DNA from: Progne subis subis
Lineage: Eukaryota > Chordata > Aves > Passeriformes > Hirundinidae
NCBI GenBank assembly: GCA_022316685.1
Contig: JAKJHU010000674.1
Coordinates: 1-64,000 of the forward strand
Length of the DNA: 64,000 bases
Direction of reading: 5' to 3'
Part shown: piece after piece, positions 32,671-43,020 of the stretch
Layout of the letters: every line of letters starts with the position of its first letter
Position numbering within the stretch: the stretch's first letter is position 1
Made by a program: the position numbers and the translations under genes
Notes under the pieces: model-generated
Seen by the model: the letters and a program-made list of their open reading frames with translations, nothing else
Told to the model about the DNA's origin: nothing
The model's database searches: none

Positions 32671-33851
32671 TTACGGCTCCAGCATTGCTTTCCAACAAAA
32701 ACAGAGGAAGGCAAACTGTGTGTAACTCATGGTATTTTACAGTGTCCAAAACTTGCCAAGTCATGGATATTAGAGATAAGATCCATCTGGAATTCATGGG
32801 AAGGAGAAGTAGTGCAAGATGGAAAAGGGTAGCATAGAAATAAACAGAGGGAAACATTTTGGTTTATTTCTTTTCATTTTCAATTCACTTCTGGAAAGCT
32901 GTTTCAGTTTTCCAGGAATCTTCTCCACAGTCCTGTCTGCTCTTTTCAAGAACCTTTCCTGGAGAATGAGATGCAGCTTCTGTCACAAGATGTGCCACCA
33001 ACTGCAGCTTCTCTTGGCTTGCCACACCGTGTGTGCAGCACGACTCTTGCAGCAAAGCAAGATAAATGTATGGAGAACTTTACAACTTGTTCTTTCTTTT
33101 CCTTGTGGACTGGGGACTTGTGCCATTGGTAAGGTTTTCATTGTTACTGTTCTACCCTAAGAAAACATGATGGGGTACCAGGAATTATTAGGGAATACAA
33201 GCCTGGCTGAATGCAGAGGAAGAATCTCCAGAGGCTGCAGCCTGGAATGGAGTTGTGTGAAAATCATTCCAACATTTCCATGGGCGCCTGGAAAGTGATC
33301 TAGAGAATGAAAATGGGCTGACAGAGAGAGTTTGTTTCTGTGTTCAGTTTAGATGATTCTACATCTCTTGCATTGATATAAATCAAGAATACAATCAGTT
33401 CATGAGAAGCACCAGAACAAGGTGAACCTCTCCAAGGAGGTGACTGAAAGAATCCGAAAATGAAAAATGCAGGGAATGACTGGGTGAACTTGGTCTGTAA
33501 GAATGGTTATTTTTTTCTAATAATTTCTAATCCATTCCCTCTGCTTTTGTCTTTCTGCAAAAGGCCATGTTCATCCCCGACGCCTCATGAAATGAGAAGC
33601 CTGAGCTTGTGGAACTGCCTGAAAGATGCCCTGTTCCTCTGCAGGGATACTCAGTCTGAAACAGGAGTCTGAGCTCTCTCTGGGGGAAGCCTCCTATGAG
33701 CTGGAATTTGTTTCATGCTGGGAGAGAAGGAGGTGAGGGAGAATGATGAGTGCTGTGTGGCAGGAGGCAATTTCTGTGATGGTCTCTTGTCAGTTGATTC
33801 AATTTCAGCAGCAGCAACAGGGCTGTGTTTGAGTGCTGCAAATGTGGCCTG
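32671..33851. other. Unassigned single-copy-like stretch
   Basis: AT-balanced DNA between the minisatellite and ERV-A. Short open frames occur on the plus strand without domain features. No RNA gene or known repeat was seen. Confidence 0.5.
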
Positions 33852-34470
33852 TGTTCTGGAAAAAAATAAGAGAGAGTCAGAGACTTGCTGGTTTTGTATG
33901 TTTCTTTATTATCAAGCTTGGCGTTGGGGGAGAGCTTGCTTGCTCCCTTGGCAACGTGGCGGAGGAGGTACACACAGCTTCGCTTCACAGCAAAGCTGGG
34001 GACTCCCACCCCCCCCCCCCCCCACGGGCTTTTTCCCCTTGCCGGGGAGTCCGTTTCACGTCGCTGATCAGGGGTCATCCAGCGATGGGGGACTCCTTCT
34101 CAGGTCACGGCGACTAAATAAAGCTGCTTCGGCGGACCCCCGTTCTTCTTGCACTAGTCTAAAGTGCGACTACAGTCCTGGATTTTACTTTGGTTCCCTG
34201 CTTTTTAGAGTCTCTTGTTCTTGGGTTGTTCCCAGAATTCCAGTGTTCTTTTTATTTGCATATTCAGACACTATCCGGCGAATGGGAGCAGAGATACAGG
34301 TAATAAGGTGAATTCTTAATTAACAAACAAGTAAATAAGGTGATAAATCAGTATTAAAACAGGAATAAGGCAAATTCTTTATACAGAACTAGCATTTACA
34401 ATCTTAATGGAATTACTTAACAATTAAGTAACTAAAACATAGATTATTTGAATAGAATTTATTTATAACA
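33852..34470 (-). repeat. ERV-A 3' LTR
   Basis: It starts TGTTCTGGAAAAAA and ends TTTATAACA on the plus strand. The viral-sense AATAAAGAAAC near 33905 is a poly(A) signal. A perfect polypurine tract (viral AGAGGGGGGAAG) adjoins at 34471-34482. It has a 17-base C run near 34010 that is shorter in the partner LTR. Confidence 0.92.
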
Positions 34471-34528
34471 CTTCCCCCCTCTATTTCTTTGATCGAGCTT
34501 TAGCTCGCATCAATTTGTCAAAGCATAA

Positions 34529-34830
34529 CTAAGTATCTCCTATAGGACATTCCCCAAACAGGCGCTGTGCATAACTAGCTGTGTTTTTTGTGGTCCGATA
34601 AACTTTTCCATCCTCTTGGCAAGTATTCAACTGGGAATGGTCAAAGCAGTTCGGGTTCACGTTAGTATGGACCCTGAACAAGGATCTGAGATCCTCTCCA
34701 TCGTACACTGGATGGTAGCAGTTAGCACAGGCTTTTGTTTCGTAGGTGTGCTTTATGAACATCACCAGTACGATCCCTCCCAAGAGTCCGGTATGGGCCA
34801 TCCTTCCTGGATCTCTTGCTCCACCCGGCC
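34529..34830 (-). pseudogene. env: ERV-A env N-terminal remnant
   Basis: A 90-codon open frame has an N-terminal hydrophobic stretch (GGIVLVMF) like a signal peptide and then a cysteine-rich start of a surface protein with CANCYHP. It ends within 60 bp of the polypurine tract, so the rest of the surface subunit and the whole transmembrane subunit are gone. The upstream region in viral sense is AT-rich filler. Confidence 0.55.
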
Positions 34831-34919
34831 TTGCCTCTTGGAGTGGAGAGGTCTCCTAAAGAACCCACTTACATGCTTCCACTTCCCTTCCCTATTAATT
34901 TAGTTGCCCTTAGAGAATG

Positions 34920-35395
34920 TTCTGTAGGAGATTTACTCTCTTTTTTTTTTTTCCTTAAAAAAAACTTTACACTCTTTTAATTTTTTTATTACTTAAATTT
35001 GTTCAAACTGCTACTTATAGAACTTAATAACTTTTAAAATTAACATATAAAAATCTTAAACTTATTTAAATCACTATTTATAGAACCTAAACAATATTTA
35101 AACTTAATAAAAAAACACCCTTATACTTTTTTCTATTACTTAAACTTATTTAAGTTGCTATTCATAAAATTTACAATTTAAAAATTATCATTAAAAAACC
35201 CCCCTTAAACTTACTTAAATTCTTACTTATAAAAAAGACTTAAACTATATGTAAAATTAATACAAAAAAAAAAAAAACCCCACCTTATACCTTTTTTAAT
35301 ATATCTATTACTTAAACATATCTAAAATTGCTAATTACAAAAACTGACTTAGGTTTACAGAAATTAACCCTTATTGTGCCCCCCCCCCCTTTTTT
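34920..35395 (-). repeat. AT-rich degenerate tandem repeat between ERV-A pol and env
   Basis: At least five imperfect copies of a unit centred on ATTACTTAAACTTATTTAAA followed by TGCTANTTATA occur near 34989, 35055, 35142, 35203 and 35307, with A-runs and C-runs between them. Composition is unlike the rest of the provirus. No coding potential. Confidence 0.65.
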
Positions 35396-35459
35396 TTTGA
35401 GTTTGTTGAATATGGGAGAGGCAACTGAAACAAAAGGTTTTCACAGTCTCTGTTATCTC

Positions 35460-36145
35460 TTATTTCTTTTCAAAGGTTAATTTCAAGTCTTTCGGGTGTG
35501 GTGTTACTGTCCACTCGGTTTCCTCCGGTGAGGGTGCTGAACTCGGGTTCTCTCCAGGAGGGGGTACTGGCCCTTTAACTCTGGTGATGTGGGTCCATCC
35601 TTTTTCCTCAGTGCGCACTGCTGTGTGAGTTGTTAACAGTACTTGGTAGGGACCTTCAAACTTCGGGGTCAGCGGGGTATTAGTCCACGTTTTGATCAAT
35701 ACCCAGTCTCCAGGATTGATATTATGCACATTTGCCAATTTAGTTGAGTTTCTGCTATTAGTTTAGTCAGTACATTTTTAATGGTTTTGTTCATCCTTTC
35801 TACTCTGCCTGAGCTTTGGGGATGCCATGGGGTGTGTAACCTCCATTTTATCCCTAAGGCTTGTGTTACCTGTTGTAGAATTTGTGCTATGAAATGTGGC
35901 CCTCTGTCTGAATCATTATTATTTATCAGCCCATACCAAGGGAGGATATCTTCTAATATGATTTTTGTTACTACTTCTGCTGTTTCTCTTTTTGTAGGAA
36001 ATGCCTCTACCCAATGGGTAAGGTGATCTATGATCACTAACAAGTGTTTGTACCCTTGAACAGGGGGCATCTCAGTAAAATCAATTTGCACATTCTGGAA
36101 GGGCCTTAAGGCTAACTCCCTCCCTCCAGGCTCAGTTTTTCTCAT
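35460..36145 (-). pseudogene. pol: ERV-A integrase core and C-terminal domain
   Basis: One frame (35696-36145) carries the DDE core: QIDFTEM with the first Asp, DSDRGPHF with the second and SSGRVERMN with the Glu, in normal order and spacing. A second frame (35460-35738) carries the C-terminal part with GDWVLI, KFEGPYQVLL and a RVKGP segment. A frameshift separates them near 35700, and another separates the core from the zinc-binding domain in the upstream frame near 36140. Integrase joins viral DNA to the chromosome; all catalytic residues are still visible. Confidence 0.88.
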
Positions 36146-38000
36146 AACTTTTTATTTTCTGACATATTATACATCCCTGAGTAACTGCTTTTGCTAATTC
36201 GTGTACTCCAATACATAGGTTTTCCCTTAGGAAATGGTCACATAACCCCTGGGTTCCCCAGTGGGTTAAATTATGTATTTCTGTAAGTATTTTTCTGGCT
36301 AGGGCTTTATTTAAGAATTTCCATCCATCAGTTGTTAACCACACTCCGTGTTCCCCCTGGTGTAATCCTAATTCTTTTATTGCTTTCTGCTCTTTTTTAC
36401 TAAACACTTCCTTTATCCTTTCTTCTTCTTTTCTTGGTATTTTCTCCAATTTGAGGATTTTTACTGGTTCTCCTGGTTCTAAAGCTGCTTCTCTGGCTGT
36501 TTTATTAGCTAACTGGTTTCCCCTTATCTCGGGCATATCTCCCTTTTGATGCCCTTTTATGTGAACTACTGCAATTTCTGCTGGTTTTTGTAAAGATTTT
36601 AACACTGACTTTATTAATTCTGTGTGTATTAAGTTTTTTCCCTTTGAATTTAAATATCCCCGTCCTTCCCAAATTTTCCCAAATGTGTGCACGATACCAA
36701 AGGCATATCTAGAGTCTGTGTAAATGGTCCCTCGGTCATCTTTAAGTAAGTCTAGCCCTCTCTTTAGTGCATATATTTCACAGCACTGTGCTGACCAATT
36801 ACTTGGTAACTTTCCCTTTTCTAAGATTTCCATTTTCTCTCCCTCAATCACAGAGTATCCTGATATTCTTTTCCCTTCCACCACTCGGGATGACCCATCT
36901 GTGAACAACACTCTCCCATATGGAAGGGGTGTATCCTCTAAATCTTCCCTTACTTTTGTCTGCATATCAATGAGTTCTAGGCAATGGTGTTCTATTTCTT
37001 CAGTGGGCTCACCAGAGAGAAATTGGGCTGGATTTAAGCTTTTTGATGTTGTTAGTTCTAGGTTATTTGAATTTATCAGTATAATTTCATATTTTAGGAT
37101 TCTAGAATCTGTGAGCCACTTTTGAGCTCTTTGACTTAAGATTGTTTTCAAATCATGTGGAGTATGTATCTTTATCTTTCCCTGTAATGTTAACTTTTGA
37201 GCTTCTTCTATTAAAATAGCTGCAGCTGCAACTGCTTGGAGACAAGCCGGCCATCCCCTAGCAACTGGATCTAACAGTTTTGATAAAAATGCTACAGGTT
37301 TTCGGTATCCTCCCCATTCTTGGGTTAAAACTCCGTATGCTATCCCTTCCTCAGTGTTTACAAATAAATCAAACTCCTTTTTAAGATCTGGTAAGCTTAA
37401 AACTGGTGCTGAGGATAATTTCTCTTTTAGATCCTGCAGCTGCCTCTCGTCACTTTCTGTCCAATTCATTGGTTCCTGGTCTATTAATTTATCATAAAGA
37501 AATTTGACCCCTTGAGTGTACTTATCTATCCAGTGCTTGCAGTATCCGAACAGGCCTAGAAGTTTCCTTATGTCTCTCTTAGTTTTTGGAGGTGATATAG
37601 ACACTATTCCTGAAATTCTTGCAGGGCTTAACCTTTTACTCCCCTTTCCGATTATGTGTCCTAAATAAGTGACTTCATTTTCTACAAACTGTAGTTTACT
37701 CTGAGATACTTTTAACCCCTTTTCTCCAAGAAAATTTAGAAGTTGTATACTTACATCTTTAACTTCTTTTTCTGTCTCCCCTGATATTAATAAATCATCC
37801 ACGTATTGCAAGATTTGAACTCCTTCTTTGGGACTAAATTGTTCTAATAATGTTTCTAGGGCCTGTCCGAAGATATTTGGCGATTCCGTATATCCCTGTG
37901 GTAACTGGGTCCACCTTAGCTGTTGTTTTCTTCCCCTGTCTGGATGTTCCCATTCAAAGGCGAACCAATCCCTACACTCTTCTGCTAGGGTCATGCCCAA
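36132..38000 (-). CDS. pol: ERV-A pol: RT palm to integrase zinc domain (open, 622 codons)
   Basis: A single open frame covers the RT palm with LPQGY (about residue 33) and the YVDD active site (residues 66-69), thumb and connection, RNase H with LFTDGSS near residue 370 and HIKGHQKGD near residue 500, and the HHCC region of integrase near residues 580-620 with CIIC. It starts at a frameshift near 37993 that parts it from the RT finger piece (37991-38197), which is itself cut by ERV-B. It would need -1/+1 correction on both sides to be part of a full polyprotein, so it is broken pol even though this part is open. Confidence 0.9.
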   Translation of the reverse strand: MGMTLAEECRDWFAFEWEHPDRGRKQQLRWTQLPQGYTESPNIFGQALETLLEQFSPKEGVQILQYVDDLLISGETEKEVKDVSIQLLNFLGEKGLKVSQSKLQFVENEVTYLGHIIGKGSKRLSPARISGIVSISPPKTKRDIRKLLGLFGYCKHWIDKYTQGVKFLYDKLIDQEPMNWTESDERQLQDLKEKLSSAPVLSLPDLKKEFDLFVNTEEGIAYGVLTQEWGGYRKPVAFLSKLLDPVARGWPACLQAVAAAAILIEEAQKLTLQGKIKIHTPHDLKTILSQRAQKWLTDSRILKYEIILINSNNLELTTSKSLNPAQFLSGEPTEEIEHHCLELIDMQTKVREDLEDTPLPYGRVLFTDGSSRVVEGKRISGYSVIEGEKMEILEKGKLPSNWSAQCCEIYALKRGLDLLKDDRGTIYTDSRYAFGIVHTFGKIWEGRGYLNSKGKNLIHTELIKSVLKSLQKPAEIAVVHIKGHQKGDMPEIRGNQLANKTAREAALEPGEPVKILKLEKIPRKEEERIKEVFSKKEQKAIKELGLHQGEHGVWLTTDGWKFLNKALARKILTEIHNLTHWGTQGLCDHFLRENLCIGVHELAKAVTQGCIICQKIKSYEKN

Positions 38001-38197
38001 AAAGCATCCTTTAAATCTATCCCTGTGAACCAGGTATGCTCTCTTGGAATTTTACTCAGCAAGGTATAGGGGTTAGGTACTACTGGGTGTCGAGCAATAG
38101 TTCTTTTATTTATTTCTCTCAAATCCTGGACTAATCTAAACTTTCCCTCATCTTTCTTTATGGCTAATATAGGGGTGTTATGAGGGGACATACACGG
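37991..38197 (-). pseudogene. pol: ERV-A RT fingers, distal piece next to ERV-B
   Basis: It encodes NTPILAIKK and FRLVQDLRE, the conserved finger region of gamma-type RT, and ends at a frameshift after GIDLKDAF. Its N-terminal side is interrupted by ERV-B, and the continuation is at 45051 on the other side. Confidence 0.88.
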
Positions 38198-38341
38198 TGT
38201 CACGATCCGCTCGGACGAGCGGGGGTCGTGATGGTTCGTTTTCTGATCTCAGAGTGCAAAACACAACACAGAGGGGATTTCAGCATTAAAACAAATGCAC
38301 CTTTTATTGATTGACCATAGCAAAATGCGATAGAAGGATTA

Positions 38342-38379
<38 letters not shown>

Positions 38380-39100
38380 GGGGGGATATAGCTACCAAAC
38401 GTGGAGACGGAGTCCTCGTGGTCCGGTCGATGGGTCCGGTCGATGGGTCCGGTCGATGGGTCCGCCTGTCACGTCGGGGAGAGGCGCTCTCCAAATCTCT
38501 GGTTAACTCAGGGGTTTTTATTATAGTCCTCAGTCATGGGGGGAACAGGTAAGTGTTGAAGCTCCCGAGGGGGAACAGGTAGTTCATGTTCTTAGCAGTA
38601 AGTGAGAGCCATTGTCTTCTTGGTCCAACGATCACGCCTCCAGGCAAACATCTCGCTTTGGTTAAGTCAGCCCCCACCCCAGTATTGGGGTTGTCGGGGT
38701 CTGATGTCTCAGTCCTTGAGAGGGGCTTCATATAGGGGTCTCAATCTCAGTCCTTGGAAGGGGGTTTTTATCTCTGTCTGTCACGGTGGTTGCGAAGCAG
38801 ATGAAGGATTTTCCGTGGGGGACCACCAAAGTTACCCCAGAAAGTTCCCTTGGCCAAGAGGTGGGGAAATTCATAGGCTATTGTCGTGAAGCAGGGACCG
38901 TGAAGCAGGTGTAATCTTCAGGTACAGAACTACCATTACACTGCTCAAAGCCAGTGTAACGTGGCGTGGTGACACAGGAAAATGCACCTGCAGACGATTG
39001 GCAAGCATCCACCTCGAGCAGGCCAGAACTGCAGTGGGATCCTTGGGGTCCTTATGACGATCGTGAGGCAAATGAAGGGAACTTCAGACAGACTCTTACA
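38198..39100 (-). repeat. ERV-B 3' LTR
   Basis: Viral-sense features: a TATAATAAAA box near 38520 and AATAAA near 38305. It includes a GA microsatellite (about 38347-38375) and three units of a 13-bp repeat with GTCCGGTCGATGG (about 38420-38462); the partner LTR has one. The terminal 30 bp can form a hairpin. Confidence 0.93.
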
Positions 39101-39429
39101 TCACCCCGTGACTCACGATTGTCTTCAAGAGATCTTCTTCAGCAGGGTTCCGTAGTGATGTTGCGAAATCTTCAGGACTCCTCAACGTTGGTAGTATATC
39201 CCAAGAAACAGAGGTAGTATGTAGAGAGGGAGAAAAAGATGGAAAAGGAAAAGGCGAAAAGGGAAAAGTAAGAGTAATTAATTCAGATTATCAAACAAAT
39301 CACAATTAATCAAAACAATAAAAACAATCAGTATTAATTAAAATAATTCTTTCATAACAAATCACAAAAATCAAAAGTAATTTTCAGAAGATTACAAAAG
39401 GAAATAATTTCAAAATATACATTCAAATT

Positions 39430-40660
39430 TTATAATAGCCTTGTGTCAATAGTCTTGGGGATGTTCATAGGGGAGAGGATATCTGCCAGGTTATGAGCAT
39501 TAATTATGGACGTCAACCGTGTTAACCGTTTCATCATTCTCCAATTCATAATGAATAAGATTGCTGGAAAAAGAAAACCAATTAAAACTAAAATCAAGAG
39601 GACAATTATAGGATGACACAATTTGTTTTTTCTTTCACATTATGATGAACAGTTATCAGGGTTTTCTGCCCATCTTTCTTGATTTTTTTTTTTTTTTTTT
39701 TTTTCCAAAATTTCTATTAAGTCCTGGTGAAGTAACAATTGCTTTACCAAAGTTAAGTTCATTCCAATGGGAGTAGGTGATAGTTTGTGAATCAATGTAT
39801 AATTCGATTGCAAGAGGTAATGAGTAGTAACTGGCGCTTTATAAGAAAAATCACATCCTGTAATTTTAGTAAAATTGCAAGCACAGAAGTTTGAATGATT
39901 TTTAGTGTCCAGTACCATATTTTCTACAAATACCATATCACAAATAGTTCTAAAGCATGCACAGCCATTGCCTATATATATAAGGACTGTTCCAGGGGCC
40001 TCGTTGGGATGAATTTTAAAATGACAGATATTTTGCTCTGTATCCAGACAAATATCTTGGGCTATAATTGCATTACTTTCACAGATAAACCCTTGTTGTT
40101 CTCGGACAATACATGATTCTAAATTAACAGTTTGCCATTTCTCACCAATTTGACGGGCCCATTCCCTATGCTCGGAAGGATAGAGAATAGCTCCATCATA
40201 ATTCAATCCTAATGCAATGATAGGCAATATCAAATGTACTGAAGCATTTCGTATGGTCAACACAAAAGCTGTAGCCGTGTTTGTAATGGGGTTGTAAGTA
40301 AAATTTACTAAGTTCCACCAGGATTGGAATTCTCTTTCAAAGTCAGTGGCATTGTCCCAAATTATTTTCCAAATTTCAGTAGGGAAAGTGCCTTCTTCAC
40401 CTTCTCTTATAATAGAGGCAACAACTGACTGCATCCACAATTGAGCTTGGATACAGCTGAGAGCCAAAGAAACATTGTTTTGTGTAGCATTGAGTGCATC
40501 AATTATCAATTTATGATCTTTTATATTTACCTTTTCCCAATTTGGTAATACGTTTGATAACAACCACTCATGTGTTCCCAAAGCCAATAAGGACGACTAT
40601 AGTGGTTGTTGTAATTTAGTCAAATCTCTAGTTGTGGCAGCCAATTTATTCATTAATACT
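39430..40660 (-). pseudogene. env: ERV-B env, transmembrane part
   Basis: A 315-codon frame (39640-40587) gives an ectodomain with many cysteines (CACFRTIC, CACNFTKITGCDF) and several N-glycosylation sites, with a lysine run from an A-tract at its end. A second frame (39430-39621) supplies a membrane span (IIVLLILVLIGFLFPAILF) and a short tail. The homopolymer at about 39688-39705 probably caused the frame break between them. An upstream break near 40590 separates it from the surface subunit. Confidence 0.75.
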
Positions 40661-40718
40661 TCTGAATCAATACTATTTAGAATTCCCAATCCTGTTCCAA
40701 TAACATTGGTTATTTCTC

Positions 40719-41231
40719 TTAATGTCCAGGGCCAAGCATAACCGGTGGTTGGGTTGGAGTGGTGGTGGTATGAGCTGTAGCAGATTGGGCTGTGATATTT
40801 ATTTTAAACTTGAAAGAAAGCCCTTCAGTATTTTTGGCCCAGAGACAAACTACTTCTACTGTTTGTGGTAGTGTGAAATTGTTCCAACAGTCCTGTATGC
40901 TTGCATGTGTGCAGACCTCTTGGTGCTTATATGTTTGGTTTGTCTGAACACTGATTAAGATTGCCTTACTATAGGTGGTTCCATTAATCATTCGGCACCC
41001 TATACTAATTTTTTCCCCCACTATCCCTGGAAGCTGCCAGGTTTTTTGGTTTTCCCATTCCTGCCTAGTGTATATCTGATTTTCATGCATAACAAGAGTT
41101 GATAGGTTTAAATCTTCCACATTTCCCATGGATCCGGTAGAGTGAACAAAAGCTTGGGACCAAGGCCATTCCGAAAAATTCTGGCCATGGGGTTGTGCTA
41201 GGATACAGAAAAGTATCACTAGTCTTATCAT
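40719..41231 (-). CDS. env: ERV-B env, surface part (open, 170 codons)
   Basis: It begins with a hydrophobic signal peptide (LVILFCILAQ) and has five or more N-X-S/T sites. It overlaps the end of the gag-pol frame by about 150 bp, as env often overlaps pol. It stops near a Pro/Thr-rich tail; the frame is then broken before the transmembrane part. Confidence 0.72.
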   Translation of the reverse strand: MIRLVILFCILAQPHGQNFSEWPWSQAFVHSTGSMGNVEDLNLSTLVMHENQIYTRQEWENQKTWQLPGIVGEKISIGCRMINGTTYSKAILISVQTNQTYKHQEVCTHASIQDCWNNFTLPQTVEVVCLWAKNTEGLSFKFKINITAQSATAHTTTTPTQPPVMLGPGH

Positions 41232-43020
41232 GGTTCAGATGGTCTTTAATGTCCCTCGGAGCTCTCCTGTGAAAAGCAAACACAACAGAATCTGCCACTA
41301 AGAGGCAGAAGATTAGAATGATGGAATTGTCCAGCGTGTAATTTATCTGATGCTCTTTCCCTAGAGCATCAAAGACTATACATGCATAATTATTCAGAGG
41401 GATTTTCAGCACTAGGGGTACTGCCCCTACAGTAGGGAGGTCCACCAGAGCAGGTTGTCCAGGGTCATGTGCAGGATTCTTAGGATCATCAGGTCCCTGT
41501 GGTGAGGGAATTATGCTTGGAGGTGTAGGGCAAAAAGCAGTGACTTTGTGGCACCCATTTACTGCCCATTTATCATTCACAGCTTTCACAGCTTCTTCAG
41601 TTATTGAGAAGATGTTACAGTAATGTTCCATCTGAGCATACCACTTTCTTACTGAGGCCCCCTGGGCCACCCCATCAGGTGGGATGGTCCCAGTAGTGAC
41701 TGTTTTAATAACTTTGAAAGGGCCTTGCAAGACAATTGGTTGTTGTTGTGCAACCTTCTCCACTTCTATGAGAGCTAAGCTAACCACAAACAATCCTTTT
41801 TCCCAGGTAGTATATCTTTTTTCAGCATCTTTGAAACTATGGGAATAAAAACCAGCAGATTTCATCAGACCCTCAGGACCTGGCTGCCATATGTGTACAG
41901 ATAGCCCTGAGGAGGCAAGTCCCCATTCTACCTGGAGAGGGTCTGTAGGGTGAATAGGGCCCAGGGCTTGATGAGCTGTTACTTCAAAAATCAGCAAGTG
42001 CATTGCTTCCTCCTGAGCAGGGGTCCAATCCCATTTCACCTCTTTCCTCAGCAAACCATAAAGGGGCCTGGCAATTATTGAGAAATCTGGAATGTGTTTT
42101 CTCCAGAACACTAATAGTCCTAGAACTTGCTGAAGGTCTTTCCTGTGTTCAGGCATTTTAATCTGATCTAAAGAGGTTAGGATATCTGGTGGAATGCATG
42201 TCATACCTCCTTTCCACCAAATTCCCAAAAACTTCACTTCCTGGGAAGGTTTTTGGATTTTTTCAGAGGGAATCTGTAAATTCAGGCTTTCTAAGTGAGA
42301 GATTATTTTCTGTTGGACATATCCCACTTCTTCTATTTCATCTCCTCCCACAAGGATATCATCAATGTATTGATAGACAGCTACATTGTGACCTATGGGT
42401 ATATTTTCCAACTCTTGGGCATCCTGAGCTAGGGTGAGGGAATGTTTGTTCCCTTGGGAAAGCCTAATAAAAGTGTCCTCCGGGGTTTTTACAGGTCCAT
42501 ACTTTTTACTGTAATTAATGAGATCTGCGGCAAGCTGACTCCCAGTCCAAACTTTATGATCACTGACAGATGAATCAGATTGAGAAGCTGGCAACTGAGA
42601 GGGGGTTGAATATGGAGCAAACCCAGGATCGGTAGATCCAGTTTGGTTGCTTGGGTTTCCAAGGAATCTATCCAGCCTTTCCACAGGACCTAATGCCATT
42701 ATGGTATTTTGTAAAGTAATTGCTGTAGGTTTGAGTGATTCTGGAAGCCCCCGAATTAAAGGGGTCATGAGTTCTGGTTTCACTGGTAATTGCATCGGGG
42801 AGTCAAAACCAGGAACCAATTTCTTTTCATGGATCATTTGCAGACAGGCAGCTTTTTGAACGCTTTCTAGGAGTTGGTCAGGGGTAGGAGCTATGGCTAA
42901 GGGGTCTCCCCTTTCCAGAGAATTTATTCCCCCGGCCCAAAAAGCCGTGCACTGTGTTAGGGACCAAGCGTCACGCTTATCACCTGTTGGTAAGAAAACT
43001 CCCATGTCCCCAGTATCCAT
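41083..43020 (-). CDS. ERV-B gag-pol fusion by internal deletion (open, 645 codons)
   Basis: Residues 1 to about 190 are capsid-like. The frame then passes directly into RT just ahead of the YIDD active site (residues 218-221), followed by FLGIWWKGG, the thumb (LGLLVFWRKHIPDFS) and connection-like parts to about residue 460. Nucleocapsid, protease and RT fingers are deleted, and so are RNase H and integrase. The last 180 residues are a Pro-rich piece and a membrane-like stretch overlapping env. One frameshift near 43010 parts it from the gag N-terminal frame. The fusion is open by chance of deletion length or by recent origin. Confidence 0.8.
   Translation of the reverse strand: MDTGDMGVFLPTGDKRDAWSLTQCTAFWAGGINSLERGDPLAIAPTPDQLLESVQKAACLQMIHEKKLVPGFDSPMQLPVKPELMTPLIRGLPESLKPTAITLQNTIMALGPVERLDRFLGNPSNQTGSTDPGFAPYSTPSQLPASQSDSSVSDHKVWTGSQLAADLINYSKKYGPVKTPEDTFIRLSQGNKHSLTLAQDAQELENIPIGHNVAVYQYIDDILVGGDEIEEVGYVQQKIISHLESLNLQIPSEKIQKPSQEVKFLGIWWKGGMTCIPPDILTSLDQIKMPEHRKDLQQVLGLLVFWRKHIPDFSIIARPLYGLLRKEVKWDWTPAQEEAMHLLIFEVTAHQALGPIHPTDPLQVEWGLASSGLSVHIWQPGPEGLMKSAGFYSHSFKDAEKRYTTWEKGLFVVSLALIEVEKVAQQQPIVLQGPFKVIKTVTTGTIPPDGVAQGASVRKWYAQMEHYCNIFSITEEAVKAVNDKWAVNGCHKVTAFCPTPPSIIPSPQGPDDPKNPAHDPGQPALVDLPTVGAVPLVLKIPLNNYACIVFDALGKEHQINYTLDNSIILIFCLLVADSVVFAFHRRAPRDIKDHLNHDKTSDTFLYPSTTPWPEFFGMALVPSFCSLYRIHGKCGRFKPINSCYA

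Noticed and set aside
34001..34022. C-run in the ERV-A LTR as a biological length change
   Set aside because: Homopolymer length is unreliable in assemblies; it is noted only as a difference between LTRs.
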